Shown here: positions 24,735 to 32,669 of the stretch, in pieces
How positions within the stretch are numbered: the first letter of the stretch is position 1
How the letters are laid out: every line of letters begins with the position of its first letter
DNA from: CAWDZK01 sp963807005
GTDB taxonomy: Bacteria; Actinomycetota; Actinomycetes; JACCUZ01
Length of the DNA stretch: 64,000 nucleotides
Reading direction: 5' to 3'
NCBI GenBank assembly: GCA_963807005.1
Contig: CAWDZK010000001.1
Location: 186,001-250,000 of the forward strand
The notes under the pieces: generated by a model
Database searches by the model: none
What the model was told of the DNA's origin: nothing
Seen by the model: the letters and a program-made list of their open reading frames with translations, nothing else
Program-made: the position numbers and the translations under genes

Positions 24735-25144
24735 ACGGCTGGGTGACGTTCGTCGTGGCCGGCCGCGAGCTGGCCGGAGCACTGGAGGGCGTGCTCGAGG
24801 TCGTGCGTGCCACCGGCATCGCCGAGCTCACGGGGACCCGGGCACCGGTGAGCGGGCTGCTCGAGCTGCGCGGCACGCCGGTGCCTGTCGTCGACCTGCG
24901 TACGGCGGCGGACCCGGACGGCGGCGGCGACGTGCTCGTCCTCAACACGACCGGCGGGCTGCTCGGCCTGGCCGTCGACAAGGTGCTCGCAGTCATCGGA
25001 CCTGACGACCTCGTCCCGCCGGAGCCGGACCTGCCCCGGCCGACCGGCCTGCCGGCGTACGTCGTCGAGGTCCGTCACGACGCGGCCGGTCGACCGGTCC
25101 TGGTGGTCTCGCTCGCTGCGCTGGCCGGCCTGGTCACCGCCTGA
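24731..25144 (+). CDS. cheW: CheW-type coupling protein
   Basis: 137 residues with a CheW SH3-like fold: GLLELRGTPVPVVDLR at about residues 42-57 and LAVDKVLAVI later. It normally links receptors to the CheA kinase. No cheA, cheY, receptor or flagellar gene is in the window, so partners must be encoded elsewhere or the operon works differently. The reading frame closes the cheB-cheR-cheW unit and is followed by a short stem-loop. Confidence 0.87.
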   Translation: MNGWVTFVVAGRELAGALEGVLEVVRATGIAELTGTRAPVSGLLELRGTPVPVVDLRTAADPDGGGDVLVLNTTGGLLGLAVDKVLAVIGPDDLVPPEPDLPRPTGLPAYVVEVRHDAAGRPVLVVSLAALAGLVTA

Positions 25145-25145
25145 C

Positions 25146-25164
25146 GTCGGCCGGAGCGGCCGAC
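25146..25164 (+). terminator. Short stem-loop after cheW
   Basis: GTCGGCCG (25146-25153) pairs with CGGCCGAC (25157-25164) around three bases, directly after the cheW stop. It could end the che transcript. It is short and has no T-run. Confidence 0.5.
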
Positions 25165-25241
25165 CGCCGGCTCCAAGTCGACCGCAAGGGGCCGGTAGTT
25201 CGCTGGTGCGAACCCGATCCCGACCAGCAGGAGCAGCAGCG

Positions 25242-25700
25242 ATGGCCACCCACACGTCCCGCACCACCGACGGCCGCACCGGTCCAGCGGCGACCTCGTC
25301 CCGCTGGACGGTCCTCGTCGGTGCCGTCGCGCTCGCCGTCGTCGCGGTCGTCGGCGCAATGATCTCCCTGGGGTCCGACCTGAGCCCGGACCTGCTCGAC
25401 GCCATGGGGCCGGACGGACGGCTGTCCGTCCCGCTGCCGATGCTGGTCGCCCAGGTGGCGCTCGCCGGGGCGGCGGCGTCCAGCCGTCGGACCCTCGCCC
25501 TGGTCGGCGCCGGTCTGCTGGCGGCCGCGACCACGCTGAGCGTGGTCTCCGGGGTCTTCGACGGCGGGTACGCCGACGACCGGCTCGGGGTGGGCCAGCG
25601 GATGTACCAGGGCGTCCTCGTGGTGGCGCTGGCAACGGTCGGCGTGCTGGCCGCGAGACGGTTCCTGCAGGTGCTGCGGGGTGGCCAGGCTCAGACGTAG
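25242..25700 (+). CDS. Small multi-pass membrane protein, unknown
   Basis: 152 residues from ATG 25242, which has CAGGAG at good spacing; an in-frame GTG at 25206 is less likely. Three or four hydrophobic helices are visible (about 22-45, 68-84, 85-105 and 125-142). No known domain is recognised. It stands behind cheW and could be co-transcribed if the stem-loop is leaky. Its end overlaps disA by ten bases on the other strand. Confidence 0.65.
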   Translation: MATHTSRTTDGRTGPAATSSRWTVLVGAVALAVVAVVGAMISLGSDLSPDLLDAMGPDGRLSVPLPMLVAQVALAGAAASSRRTLALVGAGLLAAATTLSVVSGVFDGGYADDRLGVGQRMYQGVLVVALATVGVLAARRFLQVLRGGQAQT

Positions 25701-26776
25701 CGCTCGAGGATCGAGGACTCGGCCAACCGGGACAGGCCCTCGCGGATGCTGCGCGCCCGGGACTCGCCGACGCCCTCGACCGTCTGCAGGTCGTCGATGC
25801 TGGCGGCGAGGAGCTTCTGCAGGCTGCCGAAGTGCTCGACCAGCCGGTCGACGACGGCACCCGGCAGGCGGGGCACCCTGGCCAGCAGGCGGTAGCCACG
25901 CGGGCTGACGGCGGCGTCGAGCCCCTCACCGCCGTGGTAGCCGAGCGCCCTGGCGACCGAGGAGTGGTCGAGCAGCTCCAGCGCGTCCAGCGCGTCCAGG
26001 TCGGCCATCACGTCCGCGACGGTGCGAGCCCGCCGGCCGGCGCCGGGGGGCAGGTAGTCGCGGGCGATCAGCTCGCGGTCGGGGTCGACGCCGGCGATCA
26101 GCTCGTCCAGCTGGAGCGTGAGCAACCGGCCGTCGGTGCCGAGCTCGACGACGTACGACTCGATCTCGCCGGCGATCCGGCGGACCATCTCGAGGCGCTG
26201 GGCGACCGCCGAGACGTCGCGCACCGTGACCAGGTCCTCGATCTCCAGCGCGGAGAGCGTGCCGGACACCTCGTCCAGGCGCAGCTTGTAGCGCTCCAGG
26301 GTGGCCAGCGCCTGGTTGGCCCGGGACAGGATCTGGGTCGAGGCCTCGAGCACGTAGCGGCCGCCGCCGACGTAGATCGCGATGATCGACATGGACTGGC
26401 TGACCGAGACGACCGGCAGCCCGGTCTGCTTGTGCACGCGGTCGGCGGTGCGGTGCCGGGTGCCGGACTCGTCGGTCGGGATGGTCGGGTCCGGGACCAT
26501 CTGCACCGCAGCGCGCAGGATCTTGGTGCACTCGCGGTCGACGACGATCGCGCCGTCCATCTTCGCCAGCTCGCGCAGCCGGGTCGCACTGAACTCGATG
26601 TCCAGGACGAACCCGCCGGTGCACAGGCTGTCGACCATCCGGTCGTAGCCGAGCACGATCAACGCGCCGGTGCGTCCCCGGAGGATCCGCTCCAGCCCGT
26701 CACGCAGGGCGGTGCCGGGAGCCACCGCGGCCAGCGTGGTGCGCAACGGGTCGTCGGTGCGCTCGGCTGGTGCCAC
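25691..26776 (-). CDS. disA: DNA integrity scanning protein, diadenylate cyclase
   Basis: 361 residues. It makes c-di-AMP from two ATP and senses branched DNA. The N-terminal DAC domain carries DGA (74-76) and RHRT (107-110), the catalytic signature. A helical linker follows, and the C-terminal helix-hairpin-helix domain reads VEGVGESRARSIREGL. The GTG at 26776 has GGGGAG eight bases upstream, and TTACACT further upstream could be a -10. It follows radA on the same strand, as in other actinobacteria. Confidence 0.97.
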   Translation of the reverse strand: MAPAERTDDPLRTTLAAVAPGTALRDGLERILRGRTGALIVLGYDRMVDSLCTGGFVLDIEFSATRLRELAKMDGAIVVDRECTKILRAAVQMVPDPTIPTDESGTRHRTADRVHKQTGLPVVSVSQSMSIIAIYVGGGRYVLEASTQILSRANQALATLERYKLRLDEVSGTLSALEIEDLVTVRDVSAVAQRLEMVRRIAGEIESYVVELGTDGRLLTLQLDELIAGVDPDRELIARDYLPPGAGRRARTVADVMADLDALDALELLDHSSVARALGYHGGEGLDAAVSPRGYRLLARVPRLPGAVVDRLVEHFGSLQKLLAASIDDLQTVEGVGESRARSIREGLSRLAESSILERYV

Positions 26777-26900
26777 GTGCTTGCTCCCCGGTCGGCTGGC
26801 AGTCAGGCGGAGTGTAACGGCGCGCAGCCGCACGGAGCGGGACGGCGACGGGTCACGAGACGGACACGAGTCCGGTCGGCCGGTGACGGGTCCGGCGTGG

Positions 26901-28292
26901 TCAACGGCGGCGGTGCCCGAACGGGATGACCTCGGCGCCGGGGAACGCGACCCGCAGCGCCTGGTCGAGGTCGCGGACCTCGATCGCCTCGATGCCCGCC
27001 GGGACCTTGCCGGGGTCGGGCGGGACCAGGGCGTGGGTGAAGCCGAGCCGGGCCGCCTCGGACAGCCGGCGCGCGGTGCCGGTCACCCGGCGGATCTCGC
27101 CGGCCAGGCCGACCTCGCCCACGGCGACCAGGCCGGTGGCGAGCGGGTCGTTGCCGGCCGCCCCGGCGATCGCCAGCGCCAGCGCCAGGTCGGTGGCCGG
27201 CTCGGTCAGCCGCACCCCGCCCACGGTCGCGGCGTACACGTCGGTGACGCCGACCTTGAGGCTGGTCCGGCGTTGCAGCACGGCGAGGACCATCGCCAGC
27301 CGGCCGCCGTCGATGCCGCTGGTGGTGCGCCGCGGCGAGGCCAGCGTCGAGGGGACGACCAGCGCCTGCACCTCGGCGACCAGCGGTCGCTTGCCCTCGA
27401 TGGTCACCGTGACGCACGTGCCGGGCACCGGCTCCCGGCGCTCGGAGAGGAACAGCCCGCTCGGGTCGGGCAGGCCCACGATGCCGTCGTCGGACAGGTC
27501 GAAGCAGCCGACCTCGTCGGCGGGGCCGTAGCGGTTCTTGACGCCGCGGACCAGCCGGAGCCGGGACTGCCGGTCGCCCTCGAAGTGCAGCACCACGTCG
27601 ACGAGGTGCTCGAGCAGCCGGGGACCGGCGATGCTGCCGTCCTTGGTGACGTGGCCGACCAGGACGGTGGCGATGCCACGCTCCTTCGCCACCCGGGTCA
27701 GCGCCGCCGCGACCTCGCGGACCTGGCTGACGTTGCCGGGGGAGCCGTCGATCTCGGCGCTGGCGATCGTCTGCACCGAGTCGACGACCAGCAGGTCGGG
27801 CTTGACCGCGTCGAGGTGGCCGAGGACCGCGGCGAGGTCGACCTCGGCTGCCAGGAACAGGTCGTCGCGCAGCGCGCCGATGCGGTCGGCCCGCAGCCGG
27901 ACCTGGGCGGCGGACTCCTCACCGGTGACGTAGAGGGCGCGGGACCGCTCGGCGAACCTGGCCGCGACCTCGAGCAGCAGGGTCGACTTGCCCACCCCCG
28001 GCTCGCCGGCCAGCAGCACCACCGCACCGGGCACCAGGCCGCCGCCCAGGACGCGGTCGAGCTCGTCGACCCCCGTGGGCTGGGCCCGGGCCAGCTCGAC
28101 GTCGACGTCGCCGATGGGCTGGGCCGCCGTGCTGACCGGGCCGGCCGTGGTGGTGCGGACCGCGGGCGCGGCGAGGTCGACCAGGGTGCCCCAGGCCTGG
28201 CACTCCCCGCAGCGCCCGACCCACTTGGTCGCGCTCCAGCCGCACTCCGCGCAGCGGTAGGACGATCGCTCGCGGGTAGCAGCCTTGGCCAT
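26901..28292 (-). CDS. radA: DNA repair protein RadA
   Basis: 463 residues. It helps process recombination intermediates with RecA. An N-terminal zinc finger has Cys14, Cys17, Cys28 and Cys31. Walker A GEPGVGKST is at 96-104, the RadA-specific KNRYG is near residue 253, and the C-terminal part is a Lon-like domain. The ATG at 28292 starts the protein right at the zinc finger. It is followed by disA after a 124-base gap. A dispersed hairpin repeat lies 78 bases upstream. Confidence 0.97.
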   Translation of the reverse strand: MAKAATRERSSYRCAECGWSATKWVGRCGECQAWGTLVDLAAPAVRTTTAGPVSTAAQPIGDVDVELARAQPTGVDELDRVLGGGLVPGAVVLLAGEPGVGKSTLLLEVAARFAERSRALYVTGEESAAQVRLRADRIGALRDDLFLAAEVDLAAVLGHLDAVKPDLLVVDSVQTIASAEIDGSPGNVSQVREVAAALTRVAKERGIATVLVGHVTKDGSIAGPRLLEHLVDVVLHFEGDRQSRLRLVRGVKNRYGPADEVGCFDLSDDGIVGLPDPSGLFLSERREPVPGTCVTVTIEGKRPLVAEVQALVVPSTLASPRRTTSGIDGGRLAMVLAVLQRRTSLKVGVTDVYAATVGGVRLTEPATDLALALAIAGAAGNDPLATGLVAVGEVGLAGEIRRVTGTARRLSEAARLGFTHALVPPDPGKVPAGIEAIEVRDLDQALRVAFPGAEVIPFGHRRR

Positions 28293-28369
28293 GGGTCCGA
28301 CCGTAGGTCGAGGGTCGGACACGACCCGGGAGGCGCGCGGCGGCACGTGGCCGGCCCACCCAAAGCCGC

Positions 28370-28438
28370 TCGTTTGCGACCTCCGTCCCCGACACGCCGG
28401 CGTCGGCTCGGCGTGTCGGGGCGGCAGGTCGCAAACGA
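28370..28438. repeat. Nested-hairpin dispersed repeat, copy 1
   Basis: The outer arms TCGTTTGCGACCT (28370-28382) and AGGTCGCAAACGA (28426-28438) are exact complements. The inner arms CCCCGACACGCCG (28387-28399) and CGGCGTGTCGGGG (28409-28421) also pair exactly. The arms are nearly identical to the copy at 48939-49010, while the loop and the joining bases differ, so the structure appears to be conserved. It is non-coding, between radA and a PIG-L gene. Confidence 0.85.
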
Positions 28439-28479
28439 CGTTCCTCGGCGGGGGCACCGCGTGGCAGTCCGGCCAGGAC

Positions 28480-29190
28480 TCACGGTGCCCGGAAGGACTC
28501 CTCAGCCATCCCTTCCCGGAAGAAGTCCTCACCCATGCCCTGCACCAGCGGCTCGACCTGGCTGGTCATCGCCCGGATCGAGTCCAGCTTGGTGGCGAGC
28601 AGGTCGCCCTCGAGGGTGATGCCGATCAGCAGCTGGTCCACCGGCGTGCACGGCGGCTCGGAGCCCATGAACACGTTGAACTCGTCCAGCGGTGCCTTGA
28701 ACCGGTCCAGCCACTCCGGGGTCTTGGTCGCGTAGGCCAGCACGGCGCCGGGCTTGCCCACCTGCGCGAACGCCTCGGTCGCCCAGCGGCAGACCGCCTT
28801 GTGGTCGTCGTGACCGGTCATCCCGTCCGGCCCGAAGGTCAGCACCGTGTCCGGCCGGACCTCGGCCATCAGCGCCGTGACCCGGCGGACCGCCTCGTCC
28901 TGGTCGACGGCGGCGCAGCCGCCGTCCGGGTAGTCCAGCCAGTGGTGCTCGGTGACCCCGAGCCGGGCCAGCGCGGCGGCCATCTCGGCGGTGCGTACGG
29001 CGGCCAGCGGGGCGCCGCTCGGCCAGCGCGCCTCGTCCGGCGACCCCTGCTCGCCCCGGGTCGCCGTGACCAGCACGACGCGGTCGCCGGCCGCGACCGC
29101 CCGGGCCATCAGACCGCCGCAGAGGTAGGTCTCGTCGTCCGGGTGCGCCCAGACGCCGAAGATCGTGCCGAGAGGGTTGTGACCGACCAT
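28480..29190 (-). CDS. PIG-L family deacetylase
   Basis: 236 residues. The zinc ligands are AHPDDE near the N-terminus (residues 15-20) and GHDDH around residue 125. It is a cleaner match to the LmbE/PIG-L pattern than the protein at 1906. Candidate substrates are N-acetyl amino sugars or mycothiol conjugates, but nothing in the sequence decides. The last helices contain a region not typical of MshB. The gene stands alone between the hairpin repeat and a Cys-rich protein gene. Confidence 0.87.
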   Translation of the reverse strand: MVGHNPLGTIFGVWAHPDDETYLCGGLMARAVAAGDRVVLVTATRGEQGSPDEARWPSGAPLAAVRTAEMAAALARLGVTEHHWLDYPDGGCAAVDQDEAVRRVTALMAEVRPDTVLTFGPDGMTGHDDHKAVCRWATEAFAQVGKPGAVLAYATKTPEWLDRFKAPLDEFNVFMGSEPPCTPVDQLLIGITLEGDLLATKLDSIRAMTSQVEPLVQGMGEDFFREGMAEESFRAP

Positions 29191-29246
29191 GCGCAGGACG
29201 CTAGCCCGGCCCCGGCCGGGCTGCACACGAAGCGACGGGGGCCCGG

Positions 29247-29987
29247 CTACCTGCGGCGCTTGGGGTCGGCGGGGTGCAGCACCAGCCGGCGCCGGTCGTG
29301 CGCCTCGCAGTGGGTGACCAGCTGGTCGTACCCCTTCTGTCCCATCAGCTCGACGAGCTCCGCGCGCATGGAGAGGTAGACCGGCTCCAGGCCCACGTGT
29401 GCCTCGGTGTTGCCGCTGCAGTACCAGTCGAGGTCGTGACCGCCAGGTCCCCAGCCGCGCCGGTCGTACTCGCCGATGACCACGACCAGGTGCTCGGTCT
29501 CGTCCGGCCGGGTGGTGTGCTCGAACGTGCGGCGGATCGGCAGCTGCCAGCACACGTCCGGCTTGGTCTCGAGGAAGTGCCGGCCGGTGCGCAGCGCGAG
29601 GCCGTGCAGGGCGCAGCCGGCGCCGCCGTCGAAGTCGGGCCGGTTGGCGAAGATGCAGGCGCCGTCGACGACCCGGGTCTTGCGGGCGCCTTCCTCGTCC
29701 TTCTCCGTCCAGTTCTTGGGGTCGTAGTGCTGCCAGGTCTCGGGGGTGAGCTGCTTGACGAACTTCTTCACCCGCTTCTCGTCGTCCTTGTCGGAGAAGT
29801 GGGCGCCGAGGGTGCAGCAGCCGACGCCCTCCGGCTGGTCGGCGTAGATGCCCTGGCAGCCGTTGCCGAAGATGCACTCCCACCGCGACGTCAGCCAGGT
29901 GAGGTCACAGCGGAAGGACTGGTCGGCGTCGGCGGGGTCGGGGAACTCGACCCAGGCGCGGGCGAAGTCAAGCGGTACCTCGGGCAC
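29247..29987 (-). CDS. Cysteine-rich protein, possible metal-cluster binder
   Basis: 246 residues from GTG 29987, which has TACGCT six bases upstream (leaderless type). Conserved-looking Cys groups stand at CDLTW, ECIFGNGC, GCCTLG, GACIFA, GCALHG and DVCWQLP. The pattern recalls UPF0153/YkgJ- or DUF3109-like proteins thought to bind zinc or an Fe-S cluster, but I do not claim membership. There is no signal peptide. Similar proteins occur in many actinobacteria. Confidence 0.65.
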   Translation of the reverse strand: MPEVPLDFARAWVEFPDPADADQSFRCDLTWLTSRWECIFGNGCQGIYADQPEGVGCCTLGAHFSDKDDEKRVKKFVKQLTPETWQHYDPKNWTEKDEEGARKTRVVDGACIFANRPDFDGGAGCALHGLALRTGRHFLETKPDVCWQLPIRRTFEHTTRPDETEHLVVVIGEYDRRGWGPGGHDLDWYCSGNTEAHVGLEPVYLSMRAELVELMGQKGYDQLVTHCEAHDRRRLVLHPADPKRRR

Positions 29988-30115
29988 CGGGACAGCGTAG
30001 GCCGCAGCGCTCGCCGGTGTGCGCTCCGGCCGCGTCGGGACGCCGTGGCGAGCCCGGTGCGCGACGATGGGTGGACCGTGGCACCGGGCCACGGTGCTGC
30101 GCCGGGGAGGCACAC

Positions 30116-31051
30116 GTGCGTCTCGCCGTGGTCGACGTCGGGTCCAACACCGTGCACCTGCTGGTCGTCGACGCGCACGAGGGCGCCCGCCCCCTGCCGG
30201 TCAGCTCGGACAAGAGCGAGCTGCGGCTGGCGGAGCACCTGACGGACGACGGCCGCATCGACGACGCCGGTCGCGACCAGCTGATCGCGTGCGTACGGCA
30301 GGCGCTCGACGTCGCCGAGGACCGGGGCACCGAGGACCTGCTCGCGTTCGCCACCTCGGCGATCCGTGAGGCGGCCAACGGGTCCGAGGTGCTGGCCGCC
30401 GTGCGGGACGCCACGGACGTCGACCTCGAGGTGCTCTCCGGCGACGACGAGGCGAGGCTGACCTTCCTCGCCGTACGTCGCTGGTTCGGCTGGTCGTCGG
30501 GGCGGTTGCTGGTCCTCGACATCGGTGGTGGCTCGCTCGAGCTGGCCGCGGGCATCGACGAGCTGCCGGACGCCATCGCCTCGATGCCCCTGGGCGCCGG
30601 CCGCCTCACCCGCACGATGCTGCCCGGCGACCCGCCGTCGGCCAAGGACGTGAAGGCGCTGCGCAAGCACGTCCGCACCGAGGTGGCGCGCCGGCTGCGA
30701 CCGTTCGAGGCTCTCGGCGAGCCGGACCACGCCGTGGCCACGTCGAAGACGTTCAAGCAGCTGGCCCGGCTCACCGGTGCCCCGTCGTCGTCCGAGGGCG
30801 AGCTGGTTCCGCGGCTGCTCACCCGGGACGACCTGCACGACTGGGTGCCGCAGCTCGCCGAGATGTCCTACGCGGAGCGGGCCGGGCTGCCCGGGGTCTC
30901 GGAGGGCCGCGCGCCCCAGCTGCTGGCCGGTGCCGTCGTCGCCGAGGCCGCGATGGACCTGCTCGACCTCGACGAGGTGCAGGTCTGCCCGTGGGCTCTG
31001 CGCGAGGGCATCATCCTGCGCCGGCTCGACTGGATGCGCGGCGAGAGCTGA
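30116..31051 (+). CDS. Ppx/GppA-type exopolyphosphatase
   Basis: 311 residues from GTG, with GGGGAGG upstream. The family hydrolyses polyphosphate or pppGpp. ASKHA-fold signatures are DVGSNTVHLLV at the N-terminus, FATSAIREA, and LDIGGGSLEL as the second phosphate loop. At about 310 residues it is the short actinobacterial type (as Rv0496), lacking the C-terminal HD domain of enteric Ppx. An epimerase gene follows 41 bases later, the same order as Rv0496-Rv0498. Confidence 0.92.
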   Translation: MRLAVVDVGSNTVHLLVVDAHEGARPLPVSSDKSELRLAEHLTDDGRIDDAGRDQLIACVRQALDVAEDRGTEDLLAFATSAIREAANGSEVLAAVRDATDVDLEVLSGDDEARLTFLAVRRWFGWSSGRLLVLDIGGGSLELAAGIDELPDAIASMPLGAGRLTRTMLPGDPPSAKDVKALRKHVRTEVARRLRPFEALGEPDHAVATSKTFKQLARLTGAPSSSEGELVPRLLTRDDLHDWVPQLAEMSYAERAGLPGVSEGRAPQLLAGAVVAEAAMDLLDLDEVQVCPWALREGIILRRLDWMRGES

Positions 31052-31092
31052 CCCAGGTGGCGGCCGGACGGGCGCACCTTAGGCTGGCCGGT

Positions 31093-31911
31093 GTGGATCG
31101 GACCGTTCAGGTGCCCAGGGCGAAGATCGCCCTGTCGACGGCGTCCTGCTACCCCGAGACGTGCAGCACCGCCTTCGAGATGGCCGCCTCGCTCGGCTTC
31201 GACGGCGTGGAGGTCATGGTCTGGACCGACCCGGTCAGCCAGGACGCGGATGCGTTGCAGGCCCTGTCCGACCGCTACGGCGTGCCGGTGCTCGCGATCC
31301 ACGCCCCGTGCCTGCTGCTGACCCAGCGGGTCTGGTCGACCGACCCCTGGGCCAAGCTCCAGCGGGCCCAGGCCGCAGCCGAGAAGGTCGGCGCACCCAC
31401 CGTCGTCGTGCACCCGCCGTTCCGGTGGCAGCGCGACTACGCCCGCGGCTTCGTCGACGGTCTGCACGCGATGCAGCACGAGACCGACGTGACCTTCGCG
31501 GTCGAGAACATGTTCCCCTGGCGGGCGCGCAGCCGGGAGATCGCGGCGTACCTGCCGCACTGGGACCTCCTCGAGCTGGACTACCCGGCCACCACCCTCG
31601 ACCTGTCGCACACCGCGACCTCCGGGTCGGACGCGATCCGGGTGGTCGAGGCCCTGGGCGACCGGCTGCAGCACGTGCACCTGGCCGACGGCTCCGGGTC
31701 GAGCAAGGACGAGCACCTGGTGCCCGGCCGGGGCGGCCAGCCGTGCGGCGAGGTGCTCGAGCGGCTGGCCCGCTCCGGGTATGCCGGCACCGTGGTCCTG
31801 GAGGTCAACACCCGCCGCGCCCTCAACCGGGACGAGCGCGAGGCCGACCTCGCCGAGGGCCTCGCCTTCGCCCGGCTCAACCTCGCCGCCGCCGCCGACA
31901 GCACCCCGTGA
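31093..31911 (+). CDS. TIM-barrel sugar phosphate isomerase/epimerase family protein
   Basis: 272 residues. It is an xylose-isomerase-like AP-endonuclease-2 barrel, with IALSTASCYP at the first strand, FAVENMFPW in the middle and HVHLADGSG near the metal site. It resembles the product of Rv0498 in mycobacteria, whose substrate is not established. TAGGCT (31080-31085) lies seven bases before the GTG at 31093, so the transcript may be leaderless. The methyltransferase gene follows ten bases downstream. Confidence 0.87.
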   Translation: MDRTVQVPRAKIALSTASCYPETCSTAFEMAASLGFDGVEVMVWTDPVSQDADALQALSDRYGVPVLAIHAPCLLLTQRVWSTDPWAKLQRAQAAAEKVGAPTVVVHPPFRWQRDYARGFVDGLHAMQHETDVTFAVENMFPWRARSREIAAYLPHWDLLELDYPATTLDLSHTATSGSDAIRVVEALGDRLQHVHLADGSGSSKDEHLVPGRGGQPCGEVLERLARSGYAGTVVLEVNTRRALNRDEREADLAEGLAFARLNLAAAADSTP

Positions 31912-31921
31912 GAGCTCCCGC

Positions 31922-32665
31922 GTGACCGACCGGCGACTGTTCGACGTCGTCGCGGCCGACTACGACACCTACCGGCCCGACTATCCGGCGCAGCTGTTCG
32001 ACGCGCTGGAGTCGGCGATGGGGCAGCCGCTGCTGTGGTCGTCGGTCTGCGACGTCGGCTGCGGGACCGGCATCGCGTCACGCGCCATCGCCGGGCGCGG
32101 TGCCACCGTCACGGCCGTCGACCCCGGCGAGGGCGTGCTGCGGGTGCTTCGTTCACGGTCGACGTCACGAGTCCTGCCCGTCGTGGGCGACGGCAACGCA
32201 CTGCCGCTAGCCGACTCCCAGTTCGACCTGGTGTCCTACGCCCAGTCGTTCCACTGGACCGACCCCGACCGCGCGCTGGCCGAAGCCTTCCGGGTGCTCA
32301 AGCCAGGCGGACTCTTCGCGGCCTGGTGGAACCGGCACGACACGTCGGCCCCCTGGTTCGCCCGGCACCAGGAACGACTGTTCGCCGCCTGCGGCTGGAC
32401 CGGCCACACCGACGAGTCGTGGGTGGCGACGAAGCTGCGCGACTCGCCCTGGGACCGTCGGGTCGCCACGGTCGAGGTGCCGTGGAGCAGACGGATGTCG
32501 CTGGTCGACTTCGGCCGCAACGTCATGACGAAGTCCTACGTCTTCGCCCTCGGTGACCGGGCGGCTGACGTGGTCGCCGCCGAGGTCGACGAGCTCGCGA
32601 AGGAGCACCCGGACGGCTACCTCGACGAGCCCTTCTCGACGTTCGCCGTGATGGCCCGCCGCTGA
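31922..32665 (+). CDS. SAM-dependent methyltransferase, class I
   Basis: 247 residues from GTG. The SAM loop is VCDVGCGTG (about residues 42-50), followed by an acidic AVDPGEGVL and then QSFHWTDPDRALAEAFRVL, a pattern of small-molecule methyltransferases of the Methyltransf_11 type. It closes the ppx-epimerase group at the border of the accessory block, convergent with the ribosomal protection gene five bases away. Substrate unknown. Confidence 0.87.
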   Translation: MTDRRLFDVVAADYDTYRPDYPAQLFDALESAMGQPLLWSSVCDVGCGTGIASRAIAGRGATVTAVDPGEGVLRVLRSRSTSRVLPVVGDGNALPLADSQFDLVSYAQSFHWTDPDRALAEAFRVLKPGGLFAAWWNRHDTSAPWFARHQERLFAACGWTGHTDESWVATKLRDSPWDRRVATVEVPWSRRMSLVDFGRNVMTKSYVFALGDRAADVVAAEVDELAKEHPDGYLDEPFSTFAVMARR

Positions 32666-32669
32666 GTCG

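Noticed and set aside
25198..25212. GTTCG-N5-CGAAC hairpin before the membrane protein gene at 25242
   Set aside because: Arms of only five bases are common by chance in this sequence, and it matches no known riboswitch.
28480..29190. MshB or Mca (mycothiol pathway) as a specific name
   Set aside because: Only the general PIG-L motifs are visible; I cannot separate it from other family members.
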